Assembly (NCBI GenBank): GCA_033065855.1
Contig: JAVXUO010001306.1
Span: 124,001-188,000 of the forward strand
Direction: 5' to 3'
Source: Escallonia rubra
Lineage: Eukaryota > Streptophyta > Magnoliopsida > Escalloniales > Escalloniaceae
DNA length: 64,000 nucleotides
This document shows, one piece after another, positions 1 through 11,017 of the stretch (positions within the stretch are counted from its first letter, which is position 1; the number at the start of each line of letters is the position of its first letter). The position numbers were made by a program, and so were the translations under genes. The notes under the pieces were generated by a model, which ran no database searches, had not been told where the DNA came from, and worked only from the letters and a program-made list of their open reading frames with translations.

Positions 1-1350
1 GGGCGTTGGGGTTGCTAAAGGTGAAAACTTAATTAGACAATTTTTCACAAATTTATAAAAAATAGCTAGAGCTAGATTTTTCCAAAGTGCAAAAAAGAGA
101 CCCTAGTTATTTTTAAAAGATCTGTATCAGGTAAAAATTTCAGATTTTTCCAAAGACTAGAAACGGGTAAACTGATACGCGCAACCTTGTAACTTTGTAA
201 TGTAATTTAAAATATCAAGCTAGCGGGATTTCGTGCGAAACTTTTTTGAGAACCCTAGAATGTTGGGAAGTTTCACTTCCCAGGAATTCCTGCCATTCCG
301 AAGCCATTAGCAATTTTTTTGTGCGAACGGGCTTCTAAGCGCTCGATCCGGACACCGGTTCGGGATTTTTGGGCGCAAAATCCCTAAAATACTTTGTAGA
401 TCAAGAATGTACTCAGGAAGCTTAAAATAGCATTTTCAAGCACTTTTGAGATTTTCCTTGATGCCAGGGGCATTTTGGTAATTTACCGCCCCGAGAGGAG
501 TATTTTGGTAATTTTACGGTGTTAAGTTTTTGAAACGACTTCTCAGTCCAGAAATGTAAGCACGGCACCTGAAAGGCTGATTTGAAGCCGATTCGCGGGG
601 CGTTGGGGTCGCTAAAGGTGAAAACTTAATTAGACAGTTTTTCACGAATTTATAAAAACTAGCTAGAGCTAGATTTTGCCAAAGTGCAAAAAAGAGACCC
701 TAGTTATTTCTAAAAGATACGTATCAGGTAAACATTTCAGATTTTTCCAAAGACTGTAAATGGGTTAACTGATACACGCAACCTTGTAACTTCGCAGTGT
801 AATTTAAAATATCAAGCTAGCGCGATTTTGCGCGAAACTTTTTTGAGAACCCTAGGATGCTGGGAAGTTCCATTCCCCAGGAATTCGGGCCATTCCGAAG
901 CCGTTAGCAATTTTTTTGCCGAACGGGCTTTTACGCGCTCGATCCGGACACCGGTTCGGGATTTTTGGGCGAAACTTCCGTAAAATACTTTTTACATCAC
1001 GAATCAGTTCATGAACCTTAAAATAGCATCTTAAAGCACTTTTGAGATTTTTTCTGATGCCAGGGGGCATTTTGGTAGTTCGCCGCCCCGCGAGGGGTAT
1101 TTTGGTAATTTTACGGTGTCAAGTTTTTCAAACGACTTTTCAGTCTGTAAATGTAAGCAAAGCACCTGAAAGGCTAATTTGAAGCCGATTCGCGGGGCGT
1201 TGGGGTCATAATGAACCCCGGGCCATTTTGGTAATTTGCCGCTCATCGGGGGCTATTTTCCTAATTTTACATTACACAAATTTTCCGGATGACTTTTAGT
1301 TCAGGAAAGGGTGTGAGACACCCGAAAAGTTATTTTAAAGTTGTGAATTA
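1..1350 (+). repeat. Left long inverted repeat of MULE1, 0.6-kb tandem units
   Basis: Two tandem units of about 600 bp (1-600 and 601-1206) share long stretches, such as the segment around 'gcgttggggt' followed by a stretch rich in 'ttttggtaatttaccg'-like phrases. A partial unit follows to about 1350. The reverse complement is at 8735-10040. No credible coding capacity. The rest, up to 1757, holds a run of ten or more Gs near 1530 and AT-rich sequence that may be the promoter of the PMD-Ulp1 gene. Confidence 0.8.
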
Positions 1351-1757
1351 GATGTTTGTTGGGGCGATGACTGCCACAGGGTATTTTGCATAAGTTTGGG
1401 GTGTTTTTGTAACTTTCCCCCTTAAAATATTCTGAGGAAATAGATATGATATATAATTGATGTAATACATTTAAAAAGTGGTTTAAAAGCGGTTTTGAGG
1501 TGTTGGGGGGTGTAGAGGCCATCGGGGGGGGGGGGGGATTTTGCTAAATAACCACGTTGGTGCTAAATTTCAGGGAACTAGCGTTATTAAGCGTTCGGAG
1601 TGGTGGGAAGTGAGGAATGGTTTTAATACATTAAAATAATGATTTAATGACTATTGCTAATGCGTTGGTAAGCTAGGTTAACGATTCAGTTACAATTTTG
1701 GAATGTAAATATTATGGACGCTAAGTTGGTTTATGATTATATTTTGTTCTTACATAT

Positions 1758-4696
1758 ATGGATTTCAACCCTGAACCTCATGATACATCAATCCTATACG
1801 ATGACGATGACCACGTCGCGAGGCACGTATTTGACGGTGTCGATAGGGGTGTTTTGGAAACAATTCAAAGCACATGTCACCTCGACGAGTGGGTACTGAA
1901 CGGGGAATAAATACAACTATTACACCGTCAAAATTTGACCGTGTTCACCGATTGCGGGAATTGGTCTCGGCACGGCGATTGCCTTATATCCGCTCTAGTT
2001 GAACGATGGAGGGGCGAGACGAACTCATTTCACTTTCGGTTTGGTGAAATGACTATTACATTAGAGGACGTCGGATTTATACTTGAAATCCCATGTCACG
2101 GCAGACCCATTACTTCGAGTAAAACGTCTGCATCCATAGCGAAGATGGCTAGGCAGTATTTTCCGGGAATTCCGAGGGACGCTCTTACAACCAACGGCAT
2201 AAAACTTAAATGGCTGAGAGAGCAGTACGGCGAGCTACCGGATGAATACACTCCTCATGATTTGGTGACGTATACGAAGGCATTCCTTTTGTATATTACT
2301 GGATCTATACTACTTCCGACACAAAAAAAAAAACACGGTGCATCCGAAGTATATGGTGTTCTTGGAGGATCTTGAGGAGGTATACTCGTATTCGTGGGGT
2401 TCAGCTGTCCTTGCGCACCTATATCGAGCATTGCATAAAGCTACGAGAAAGGGTGCCAAAAATATTGCCGCCTGCATCACTCTGTTACAGGTTTGACGTT
2501 TTTGTCCAATATTCTTGGTTGACGTGTCAATATATTCGTGATTAATTACTAATTCCATATAATGTTTGCGTTCACAGGTTTGGTCTTACGAGAGGCTACC
2601 CACGGGTCGTCCACAGCCCGTAGCTGATTCCGATGAGACGTGGCCTAGGGTGTGGGCCTGGGGGCCTACGACCAAACGGAGGAGACGGGTAAACCCTCAC
2701 CACCATCTAATGTTCTATCGGGGGGAACTAGATATGATGGATGCATCCCAGGTGACGTGGCAGCCATATGGGAAGGTGATGCATCGGTTGGATGAGTTGT
2801 GTTGGCAACTTCCGGTGTCGTACGTGCTGGCAGGTTTGGTTCGGGTGCCACTTATTCACTTCGAAGTATGTGAGTTTCAGATGCCCGATCGAGCTATGAA
2901 ACAAGTTGGCTGTCTACAAGGGATACCAAAACCCGCTGTAGACATGCGGCAATACAGGAGCGGTCGAGGTCTGAATTTTGAGGTGCCTGATGCCTTGAAT
3001 TTGCTGAGCGACGAGGTGCAACAGTGGAATACTTGGCAAGAAACGTATGGTAGCCTTGTATCGCTCAAGGACGACGGCACCAGTACTGAGGAGTACCTGC
3101 AGTGGTTTCTCAAGGTGACGCGCACGAGGGTGAATCGCCCTTCCCAAGTGAGGACCAAATCGTATGCGCCACGTGAGGTCTATGACCAGTTCTGGGCATT
3201 GAGCATTGTAAGTCAACCTAGTGTTGTTTCAATATTTATTTGCGCACCTTCTCGACCATGCCTGAAATGATGACGGTGATTTTTCTATGCATGTTTTTTA
3301 GGTTGACCAGGGCACTGAGGTGTTCAAGCAGCTCGAGCGGTTTGACTGGTATGTCGCGCATGCGCCTGACAGTCTCAAGAGCTCCATTGAGAGGTACAAG
3401 ACTGATCTTCACAACTTTAGTGTTGCGTACCGGGGTTACCAAGGGGAGCCGTCTAGTCGCTTGCCTCCTGACGCGTACGGCTCTCAGCCCCAGAGTCAGG
3501 GCCTGGGGGAGTCGTCTAGTCGCTTGCCTCCTGACGCGTACGACTATGTGCTCCAGAGTGTGGTGTGGGAGCCGTCTAGTCGCGTGCCTCCTGACGCGTA
3601 CGACTCTGTGCCCTAGAGTGTGGTGTGGGAGCTGTCTAGTCGCTTGCCTCCTGACGCGTCTTTGCCCCAGAGGGAATTCTGGGAGCCGTCTAGTCGCTTG
3701 CCTCCTGACACGTACGACTCTCAGCGCCAGAGTCAGGTGACCCAAGTAGGAATCCAGGCCTCGCGCCCAAGCAATCGGTCGGATAAAGGACAAGCGACAA
3801 AGCCATTGAGGCCAAACAAGCGGGATTGGATCGACCGGCACTACTTCGGGCCTGAGCCTATCGATTCAACAGACTTTCCTCTTGGAACATTGCTAGGTCA
3901 CGCGAATGTGAGAATGTTGGCACCGGAGACAGATATTTCAAATTTCGTCATGAACGCTTATATAGATCTGCTCCGGATTAGAGAGCTACGTTATAACCAG
4001 TGCGAAGGTTTGAAGCTTAACCTGCATCCCACTTACTTTGTCACATTAATGGTGACCAGCATGAGGGAGTTAACAGAATGGAGGAGGCGAGGGGCAGGCA
4101 AGGGTAAGTGGAAACCATCTGGAAATGTATTAGGCCTGTTGAACGCAGACTACCAATGTCACGCTGCCGATGCGAACCTTGTCATGATACCTTGCCATCA
4201 TGAACACCACTGGTTCCTATTAGTTCTCCATCCAGCGAACAGACAGGTCAACATATACGATAGCCTAAGGGAGGACTCTCATGGGCGGTCGCTGGCACAG
4301 ATGTATAGTGAGTACATCACTGCAGTGGTTAGTTTTTATCGGTTGACCTTGGCTCATAGCATATTCTTATTGTAACATAGGCTTGATGATCTTTTTAATT
4401 GTTGGATGCAGACTACTATCTTCTCGCTAGCGTGCCGAGATTATTCGGGGGAATCCATCACCAGGAATTCGACGGTAGAGCCTTGGACGGTCGTGATGAT
4501 ACATGACCGACCAAAGCAATATAACAGTCACGATTGTGGGATTTACGTCCTCAAGTACATGGACTACATTGCTCGCTCGGAGGTGCTCAGATATACGTCG
4601 TGGACTAGGAAGGCTGCCTTGACGTTTAGGTATAAGATAACCTGGGAGCTGAAAAAGAATGAAGCTAGATGGCTTCATTACCATTATCCTAACTAG
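1758..4696 (+). pseudogene. PMD-Ulp1 fusion gene of MULE1 (plant mobile domain plus C48 peptidase), four exons, broken
   Basis: Exons inferred from GT-AG sites and from the MULE2 homologue: 1758-2490, 2578-3207, 3302-4327 and 4412-4696. The N-terminal two exons encode a plant mobile domain (aminotransferase-like, MAIN/MAIL family): 'LVERWRGETNSFHF', 'MTITLEDVGFIL', 'GIKLKWL', then 'VWSYE' at the exon 2 start. A linker of five repeats of about 20 aa ('SSRLPPDAYD') follows. The C-terminal part is a Ulp1/SENP-type cysteine peptidase with the expected His ('HHWFLLVLHP'), Asp ('IYDSLR') and Cys ('HDCGIYVLKYMDYI'). Defects: TAA at 1908-1910, an extra A in the 11-A run near 2323-2334 that shifts frame, and TAG at 3614-3616. 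The start at 1758 ('MDFNPEPHD') is in frame with the domain and is chosen over a TTG at 1935. PMD proteins are linked to silencing and Ulp1 enzymes cleave SUMO-like proteins; a role in the transposon's life cycle is inference. Confidence 0.8.
3446..3740 (+). repeat. Five in-frame repeats in the PMD-Ulp1 linker
   Basis: Copies start near 3446, 3509, 3569, 3629 and 3683 (spacings 63, 60, 60, 54 bp, all multiples of three). Each encodes 'SSRLPPDAYD' or a close variant followed by a variable Gln/Ser-rich segment. The spacing keeps the reading frame, so the repeat probably expanded while the gene was coding. It joins the mobile domain to the protease domain as a Pro/Ser-rich, probably unstructured spacer. 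The MULE2 homologue has a different linker (Gly/Ser/Pro-rich), so the linker diverges faster than the domains. Confidence 0.85.
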
Positions 4697-5960
4697 CGTG
4701 ACTAAGGTGCAATGAGCAAAGAACCCCTTAAAAAATTGTACATGTATTTTCGCAAGCTATGAATTTGGCGATAAAGTGTGCGCGAATATGCATTTTATAG
4801 GAAAACCAAATATATTATTTGTCTCGATTTTCGCCAAAATTCATAGAAATGGCCTATTAGTGTGCCTAAGGGGCAATGAGCGAAAAAAAGTGACAAAAAA
4901 AATTACAAGATTTTTCGGAAGCTATGAATTGGGCCCTAAAGTGTGCCCGAATAGGCCCTTCATAGGAAAACCCAAAAAATAACGTGTCTCGTTTTTCGCC
5001 GAAATTCTTACGAATGGGCTAACTAGCGTGCCTGAGGTGCAATGAGCGAAAAAAAGTGACAAAAAAAATTACAAGATTTTTCGGAAGTTATGAATTGAGC
5101 CCTAAAGTGTGCCCGAATAGGCCTTTCATAGGAAAACCCAAAAAATAACGTGTCTCGTTTTTCGCTGAAATTCTTACGAATGGGCTAACTAGCGTGCCTG
5201 AGGTGCAATGAGCGAAAAAAAAGTGACAAAAAAAATTACAAGATTTTTCGGAAGTTATGAATTGAGCCCTAAAGTGTGTCCGAATAGGCCCTTCATAGGA
5301 AAACCCAAAAAATAACATGTCTCATTTTTCGCCGAAATTCTTACGAATGGGCTAACTAGCGTGCCTGAGGTGCAATGAGCGAAAAAAAAGTGACAAAAAA
5401 AATTACAAGATTTTTCGGAAGTTATGAATTGAGCCCTAAAGTGTGCCCGAATAGGCCCTTCATAGGAAAACCCAAAAAATAACGTGTCTCGTTTTTCGCT
5501 GAAATTCTTACGAATGGGCTAACTAGCGTGCCTGAGGTGCAATGAGCGAAAAAAAAGTGACAAAAAAAATTACAAGATTTTTCGGAAGTTATGAATTGGG
5601 CCCTAAAGTGTGCCCGAATAGGCCCTTCATAGGAAAACCTAAAAAATAACGTGTCTCGTTTTTCGCCGAAATTCTTACGAATTGGCTAACTAGCGTGCCT
5701 GAGGTGCAATGAGCGAAAAAAAAAGTGACAAAAAAAATTACAAGATTTTTCGGAAGTTATGAATTGGGCCTTAAAGTGTGACCGAATAGGCCCTTCATAG
5801 GGAAACCCAAAAAATAACGTGTCTCGTTTTTCGCCGAAATTCTTACGAATGGGCTAACTAGCGTGCCTGAGGTGCAATGAACCAAAAAATTTACAAGATT
5901 TTTCGGAAGCAATGAATTGGGCGCTAAAGTGTGCGCGAATAGGCCCTTCCAAAAATATCA
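4691..5960. repeat. 167-bp tandem array between the two MULE1 genes
   Basis: The phrase 'aactagcgtg' or its equivalent recurs at 4691, 4855, 5021, 5187, 5354, 5521, 5688 and 5856, a period of 164-168 bp. The five central units are nearly identical. The first unit begins exactly at the stop codon of the PMD-Ulp1 gene (TAG within 'cctaactagcg'), and the array ends about 100 bp before the stop of the convergent transposase gene. It is AT-rich with A-runs and has no long ORF of its own. It would lie in the 3' UTR or termination zone of both genes. Confidence 0.9.
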
Positions 5961-6058
5961 ATAATCCACAAACCAAATCACCAATTAAAGATTCAACAAA
6001 CCAAATCACAAATTTAAACATTACAAAAGTTATTCGTTATACAACTGAAACATTAACC

Positions 6059-8358
6059 CTAACACTCTTCATCATCATCGTCCTCCTCGACCATACTGCC
6101 AGGTGCGAGACCTAACACTTTATAATGGTTTCTCTTGTCATGATCAGTCATCTTATTACACAACGCACACTTTCGCAATTTTTTTTGACCCGTTGCTGTT
6201 TCAATCGGATTCTTCATGCGTATTTCTTATTTCGCCATTTTGTTTGAGAAATAATTGGATCAAAAATGTCGTCCTCCTCACCTTGCATGCTAGTGCCGTC
6301 AATGACTGGCTGTTTGGCTCGATTGAATCTACCGGCTGGAGTCGTCCGAGTAGTCAGAGTGTCCCGTCTTTCTGGATCAGCCATCCTAAACTGTGCATGC
6401 TTAGCCTTATCCCGTGCGACTGCTTCAACTTGATACATGTACCCATCAAATGTTGACGCTGCATCCAATGATAAACCGTGCATGATGTTACAAAGGTGAT
6501 TATATCGCAGCGGCTCAGATTACTCGAAATCAACTGAAACATTGGGCACGTAAGGAATGTGACCGTGGACTCTATTGGCTTCCTTCGTCCACCGTTCCAA
6601 GATATACTGTGGAGGGATTTCACGAGCATTCTTGGAGCTCAAAACCCTCAACGCGTGTCGACAAAGTATATATTTATGCTCAAACAATTGACAGTTGCAA
6701 TTTACCAACCCGGTGTCCATACATTTAGCCACGGTAAAATGGCTTCTGTTCGTCGGAGTCGACGAAGAGCACGGATTGGCGAAATTTGTCACGTTTGTCA
6801 AAGCATAAACCTTGAGATCTCTGGTGGAATACTCGTGCAACTTTGTCATGCCATATTGATTCGACTTTAGTAGTTCATCTTGAAACTGTCTAAACATTTC
6901 CTTGGTATAGACTTGAGCCGCATGAGCCTCCAAAGGTGAAAAGAGTAGTATGGCTCTTTCTCTGTAAACTGTAGCCGCGTCGGCTTCTCTCTCACGGTAC
7001 AATTGCCTATCAACGGCTTTCTGCATCTCTAGTACGAACTCCACTATACTTGAAGACTGGCTTACGTACCCATCAAAGAATGAATTCATAGCTTCGCTTC
7101 TCGAGGTCGTAGTCATTCCGGCTGCAAAAAACTTCTTGGTGTAGGCACCGACCCACTGTGTCTTGATCGCATACAACGATTGTAACCAGTCATGATTGTG
7201 CAAATAGTAGTCATCCATTAACGTGGCCCACCTCTCCTCGAACACGTCTACCGTCAACGATTTCTTCACACATGTATTAAAGTCAGTCTTGAATTCCGGA
7301 TGGTTTGCATATACATTGTGAAGCCGTTCGGGATATTTGTTGCTTATGTGCCACGTGCATAGGCCATGGTGAGTATCTGGAAGGACCTTAGCGATTGCAT
7401 TTTTCATTGCCAGATCTTGGTCGGTGATGATGGTCTTTGGAGGAATATGATACATTGCTTGAAGCCACGTTTCAAATAACCACGTAAATGACTCCTCCGT
7501 CTCATCCCTAAGCAGGGCAAAGCCAAACGAGATTGACTAATAGTGGTGGTTCACCCCGGTCAACGGAGCAAAAGGCATATAGTACTTATTGGTGCGGTAT
7601 GTGGTGTCAAACGTCACAACATCTCCAAAATTTTGGTAAGCAGCTCTACAACGGGGGTCCGCCCAAAATATAGTACTAATGCGGTTCTCATCATCGAGTT
7701 GGAGACTGTAGAAAAATCCAGAATTCTCACTCTGAAGGCACCTGAAGAGATCAAGTGTAGCTTGAGAATCACTCCTACCGAAAGACTCTCTCTTCTGAGC
7801 ACGAAGTTCATTTCGAAGGTCTACTTCGTTGAAACTCAACTTGTCAATCCCCCCAACCTGGCTTGAGAAAACCCCCATCATCTTAGAAGGTGGAATTTTA
7901 GCCCCGGCCATTGTAAAAATCAGTTGTCTGTGTGCCGCGCTAATTTCTCGGTGTTGATGAATTTGACCAATCTTACTAGGGGTCATCAACTGATGATTAT
8001 GACTCAACTCCACTCCCGTCACAACCCAATGGTTTTCTTTTTTCCGGTGTACTGCATACACATGGGCCTTGCAGCCGGTACCCGGAAATGTGTCGCGTTT
8101 TCTTTGTCTTGTTGTCCCTTCGTCACTGATCTGAACGACCGGGGGTACATGCGGTGCTCCTCTATGACACTCGAATAGTCTTGCACAAATTTGATCTGTA
8201 TTCACCCGTTTTCTAGTCGTCTTAGTTCTAATACCGAAACCCATCGTTTTCGAATACGCTCTGTAGTATGCTTCGACTTCGTCCAGTGTTTGAAAAACTT
8301 GACCCAAGTAAGGTGGATCAGAACCTTCACAAAAATTGATTCCTCCAGTTGCATCCAT
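6059..8358 (-). pseudogene. MULE1 transposase, FAR1/FHY3-like (FAR1 DNA-binding, DDE, SWIM), broken by two stops and a frameshift
   Basis: Intronless frame read from 8358 downward. The N-terminus has a FAR1-type WRKY-GCM1-like domain ('GQVFQTLDEVEAYYRAYSK', 'GFGIRTKTTRKR', 'CARLFECH'). The MULE DDE core follows: 'VVTFDTTYRTNKY' (first Asp), 'IITDQDLAM' (second Asp), 'LCTWHISNKYPER', and 'SRSEAMNSFFDGY' with the likely Glu. A SWIM zinc finger is seen as 'CNCQLFEHKYILCRH'. After a frameshift near 6217 the C-terminus has 'CALCNKMTDHDKRNHY', a zinc-knuckle-like motif also present in MULE2, and an acidic tail ending at 6059. Stops at 7537-7539 (TAG where Gln is expected before 'SISFGFALL') and 6520-6522 (TAA where Gln or Glu is expected) look like CAG/CAA changed by C to T. 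It cuts and joins the element ends when intact. The gene converges on the PMD-Ulp1 gene. Confidence 0.88.
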
Positions 8359-8439
8359 ATTTATACTGAAATCTAAAAAATAAAAATTATATCATTCTCA
8401 ACAAGTCATAAAATTAAATAAAAGAAGAATAAAAATTAT

Positions 8440-10050
8440 TTGCAGTGTAATTGTTGGAAAATTTGTATAATGTAAAATTACCAAAATAGCCCCCGATGAG
8501 CGGCAAATTACCGAAATGCCCCCGGGGGTTCATTATCACCCTAACGCCCCAAATCAGCTTCGAAACAACCTTTCAGGTGCTTTGCTTACATTTCTGGACG
8601 AAGCAGTCATTTGAAAAACTGCAAGGGGCAAAATAACGAAAATACCCCTCTCAGGAATGCGAATTACCAAAATGGCCCATGGCATCAGAAAAGCTGAATA
8701 GTTTTTTCAAACGACTTTTAAGCTTCCTGAATTCACAACTTTAAAAGAACTAAACGGGTGTCTCACACCCTTTCCTGAACTAAAAGTCATTCGGGAAATT
8801 TGTGTAATGTAAAATTAGGAAAATAGCCCCCGATGAGCAGCAAATTACCGAAATAGCCCGGGGTTCATTATCACCCCAACGCCCCGCAAATCGGCTTCAA
8901 ATCAGCCTTTCAGGTGTTGTGCTTATATTTCTGGACTGAGAAGTCGTTTCAAAAACTTGTCACCGTAAAATTACCAAAATACCCCTCTCGGGGCGGCAAA
9001 TTACCAAAATGCCCCTGGCATCAGGAAAAATCTCAAAAGCGCTTGAAAATGCAATTTTAAGCTTCCTGAGTTCATTCTTGATCTAAAAAGTATTTTAGGA
9101 ATTTTTCGCCCAAAAATTCCGAACCGGTGTCCGGATCGACCGCTTAGAAGCCCGTTCGCGCAAAAAAATTACTGACGGCTTCGGAATGGCAGGAATTCCT
9201 GGGAAGTGGAACTTCCCAACATCCTAGGGTTCTCAAAAACGTTTCGCGCGATATCGCGCTAGCTTGATATTTTAAATTACACTGCAAAGTTACAAGGTTG
9301 TGCGTATCAGTTTACCCATTTCCAGTCTTTGGAAAAATCTGCAATTTTTACCTGATACAGATCTTTTAAAAATAACTAGGGTCTCTTTTTTGCACTTTGG
9401 CAAAATCTAGCTCTAGCTATTTTTTATAAATTCGTGAAAAACTGTCTAATTAAGTTTTTACCTTTAGCGACCCCAACGCCCCGCGAATCGGCTTCAAATC
9501 AGCCTTTCAGGTGCTTTGCTTACATTTACGGACTAAAAAGTCGTTTGAAGAACTTGACACCGTAAAATTACCAAAATATCCCTCTCGGGGCGGCGAACTA
9601 CCAAAATGCCCCCTGGCATCAGGAAAAATCTCAAAAGTGCTTTAAGATGCTATTTTAAGGTTCCTGAACTGATTCGTGATGTAAAAAGTATTTTACGGAA
9701 GTTTAGCCCAAAAATCCCGAACTGGTGTCCGAATCGAGCGCGTAAAAGCCCGTTCGGCAAAAAAATTGCTAACGGCTTCGGAATGGCCTGAATTCCTGGG
9801 GAATGGAACTTCCCAGCATCCTAGGGTTCTCAAAAAAATTTCGCGCGAAATCGCGCTAGCTTAATATTTTAAATTACACTACGAAGTTAAAAGGTTGGGC
9901 CTATCAGTAAACCCCTTTCCAGTCTTTGGAAAAATCTGAAATTGTTACCTGATACAGATCTTTTAAAACTAACTAGGGTCTCTTTTTTGCACTTTGGCAA
10001 AATCTAGCTCTAGCTATTTTTTATAAATTCGTGAAAAATCCTAATTTTGA
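8440..10050 (-). repeat. Right long inverted repeat of MULE1
   Basis: Reverse complement of the left arm. Unit joins are at about 8880 and 9480, each marked by 'ccccgcgaatcggcttcaaa' or a variant. The inner part (8440-8735) is an extra partial copy of the unit edge that the left arm lacks. Sequence similarity to the left arm stops near 10040. No genes. The transposase start codon (8358) lies just inside this arm, so its promoter is probably within the repeat. Confidence 0.8.
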
Positions 10051-10430
10051 CGCCCTAAAAAATCGCTATTTTCGAATCTTTCGAATGTAATACCCCGATT
10101 TGTAAAAACGTAATTTTGACGCCCTAAACACGAATTTTAGACTATGGTAAGAACAATTTAAGCGTAACACAATTTAAACAATCAATTGGTAAGAACAATT
10201 TGAAATTAACATTGAATTATAAGAAAATTCAAAATACTTACTTGTTTTGACTTGAAAAAAATGACGAAAAATCCACCGATCTTCTAGCGTAAAATTTTTT
10301 TGTTTGTATTGTTGTGGAGATTATGTAGGTGAGATATGGAGAATGAGGAGATTGGAAGAAATGGTTCGGGGAGGGGGATTTTATAGAGAGAAAAGGAAGA
10401 AAGAAGACAATTTCTCGTAGGAAACCCGTG
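10051..10430. other. AT-rich stretch without genes
   Basis: Holds a short direct repeat, 'ttttgacgccctaaa', near 10046 and 10112, which may be the outer edge of MULE1. No coding region recognised; a minus-strand frame here is low-complexity Pro/Phe-rich and not credible. Confidence 0.5.
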
Positions 10431-10434
10431 AGTG

Positions 10435-10695
10435 AGCAGTAGGGTGGGGGGAGGGGGAAATGACACGTGGGGGTGGGGGGAGGGGGGGAAATGACGCGTG
10501 GGGGGAAGGGGGTCATCACGGGGGGAAAGGGGGCATCACGGGTGGGGGAAAGAACAATGGGGTGGGGCCTTGTCTTTCTCTTTCGGGAAAAAGGACATGC
10601 CCGAAGGGTGGGGGCCACGGGGGGGGGGGGGGGGGGGGGGGGGGGAAGGGGGAGGAGGGGTGGAGGGGGGGGGAGAGGGGTGGGGGAGAAAAAAA
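10435..10695 (+). repeat. G-rich tract with long G runs
   Basis: About 260 bp of G-dominated sequence, including an uninterrupted run of more than 20 Gs at about 10620-10645 and many GGGG blocks. The long frames in it translate to polyGly or polyPro and are not genes. Four or more closely spaced G runs on one strand could form G-quadruplexes (inference). Confidence 0.85.
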
Positions 10696-10704
10696 GGACA
10701 AAAG

Positions 10705-10866
10705 CCAATCGCAAGAAAGAGTTGCGATTGGCATTTATGTCCAATAATTCCAATCACAACTCTTTCTTGCGATTGGATTTTTTTTTCAATAATTCCAATC
10801 GCAAGAAAGAGTTGCGATTGAGGTTTTTGTCCAATAATTCCAATCGCAACTCTTTCTTGCGATTGG
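10705..10866. repeat. Four hairpin units at exact 45-bp spacing, alternating orientation
   Basis: Units of 26-27 nt start at 10705, 10750, 10795 and 10840. Each has arms CCAATCGCAA and TTGCGATTGG (minor changes in copies 2 and 3) around a 7-nt loop. The loop reads GAAAGAG in copies 1 and 3 and CTCTTTC in copies 2 and 4. Spacers contain 'ccaataattcc' or similar. A weaker relative with arms 'caatcgctgc' and 'gcagcgattc' sits near 10885-10909. Because each unit is self-complementary and neighbours are complementary as well, the segment can fold as small hairpins or as larger ones. Confidence 0.9.
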
Positions 10867-10954
10867 ATTTTTTTGCTTTTTGTACAATCGCTGCTCTTAG
10901 CAGCGATTCGGTGGAGAAAACATTAATTTCCCACCGGTGGGTGTGGATCAGCCC

Positions 10955-11012
<58 letters not shown>

Positions 11013-11017
<5 letters not shown>

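Larger units (their letters stand above)
1..10050. mobile_element. MULE1: large Mutator-like element with long composite inverted repeats (left end cut by window)
   Basis: The sequence at about 1-1350 is repeated in inverse orientation at about 8735-10040. Inside these arms lie two convergent genes: a PMD-Ulp1 fusion (+) and a FAR1/MULE-type transposase (-). Each arm holds units of about 600 bp in tandem; one unit starts near 600 with the same sequence as position 1, and the matching joins on the right are near 8880 and 9480. Position 1 corresponds to about 9485 on the right, so several hundred bases of the left arm should lie outside the window. I could not identify the exact termini or a target duplication. 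MULEs carrying Ulp1-like peptidases are known in plants (Kaonashi-type elements); placing this one there is inference from gene content. All genes carry stops or frameshifts, so this copy is probably not autonomous now. Confidence 0.8.

Noticed and set aside
1714..1899. 61-codon frame starting at 1714
   Set aside because: Another frame from 1758 is continuous with the mobile domain and fits the family; this one is its shadow.
3236..3841. 201-codon minus-strand frame with 'RRQATRRLP' repeats
   Set aside because: Antisense shadow of the repeat linker in the PMD-Ulp1 gene.
10705..10866. Possible CRISPR-like array because of regular 45-bp palindromic repeats
   Set aside because: Spacers are near-identical, orientation alternates, and the DNA is plant nuclear.
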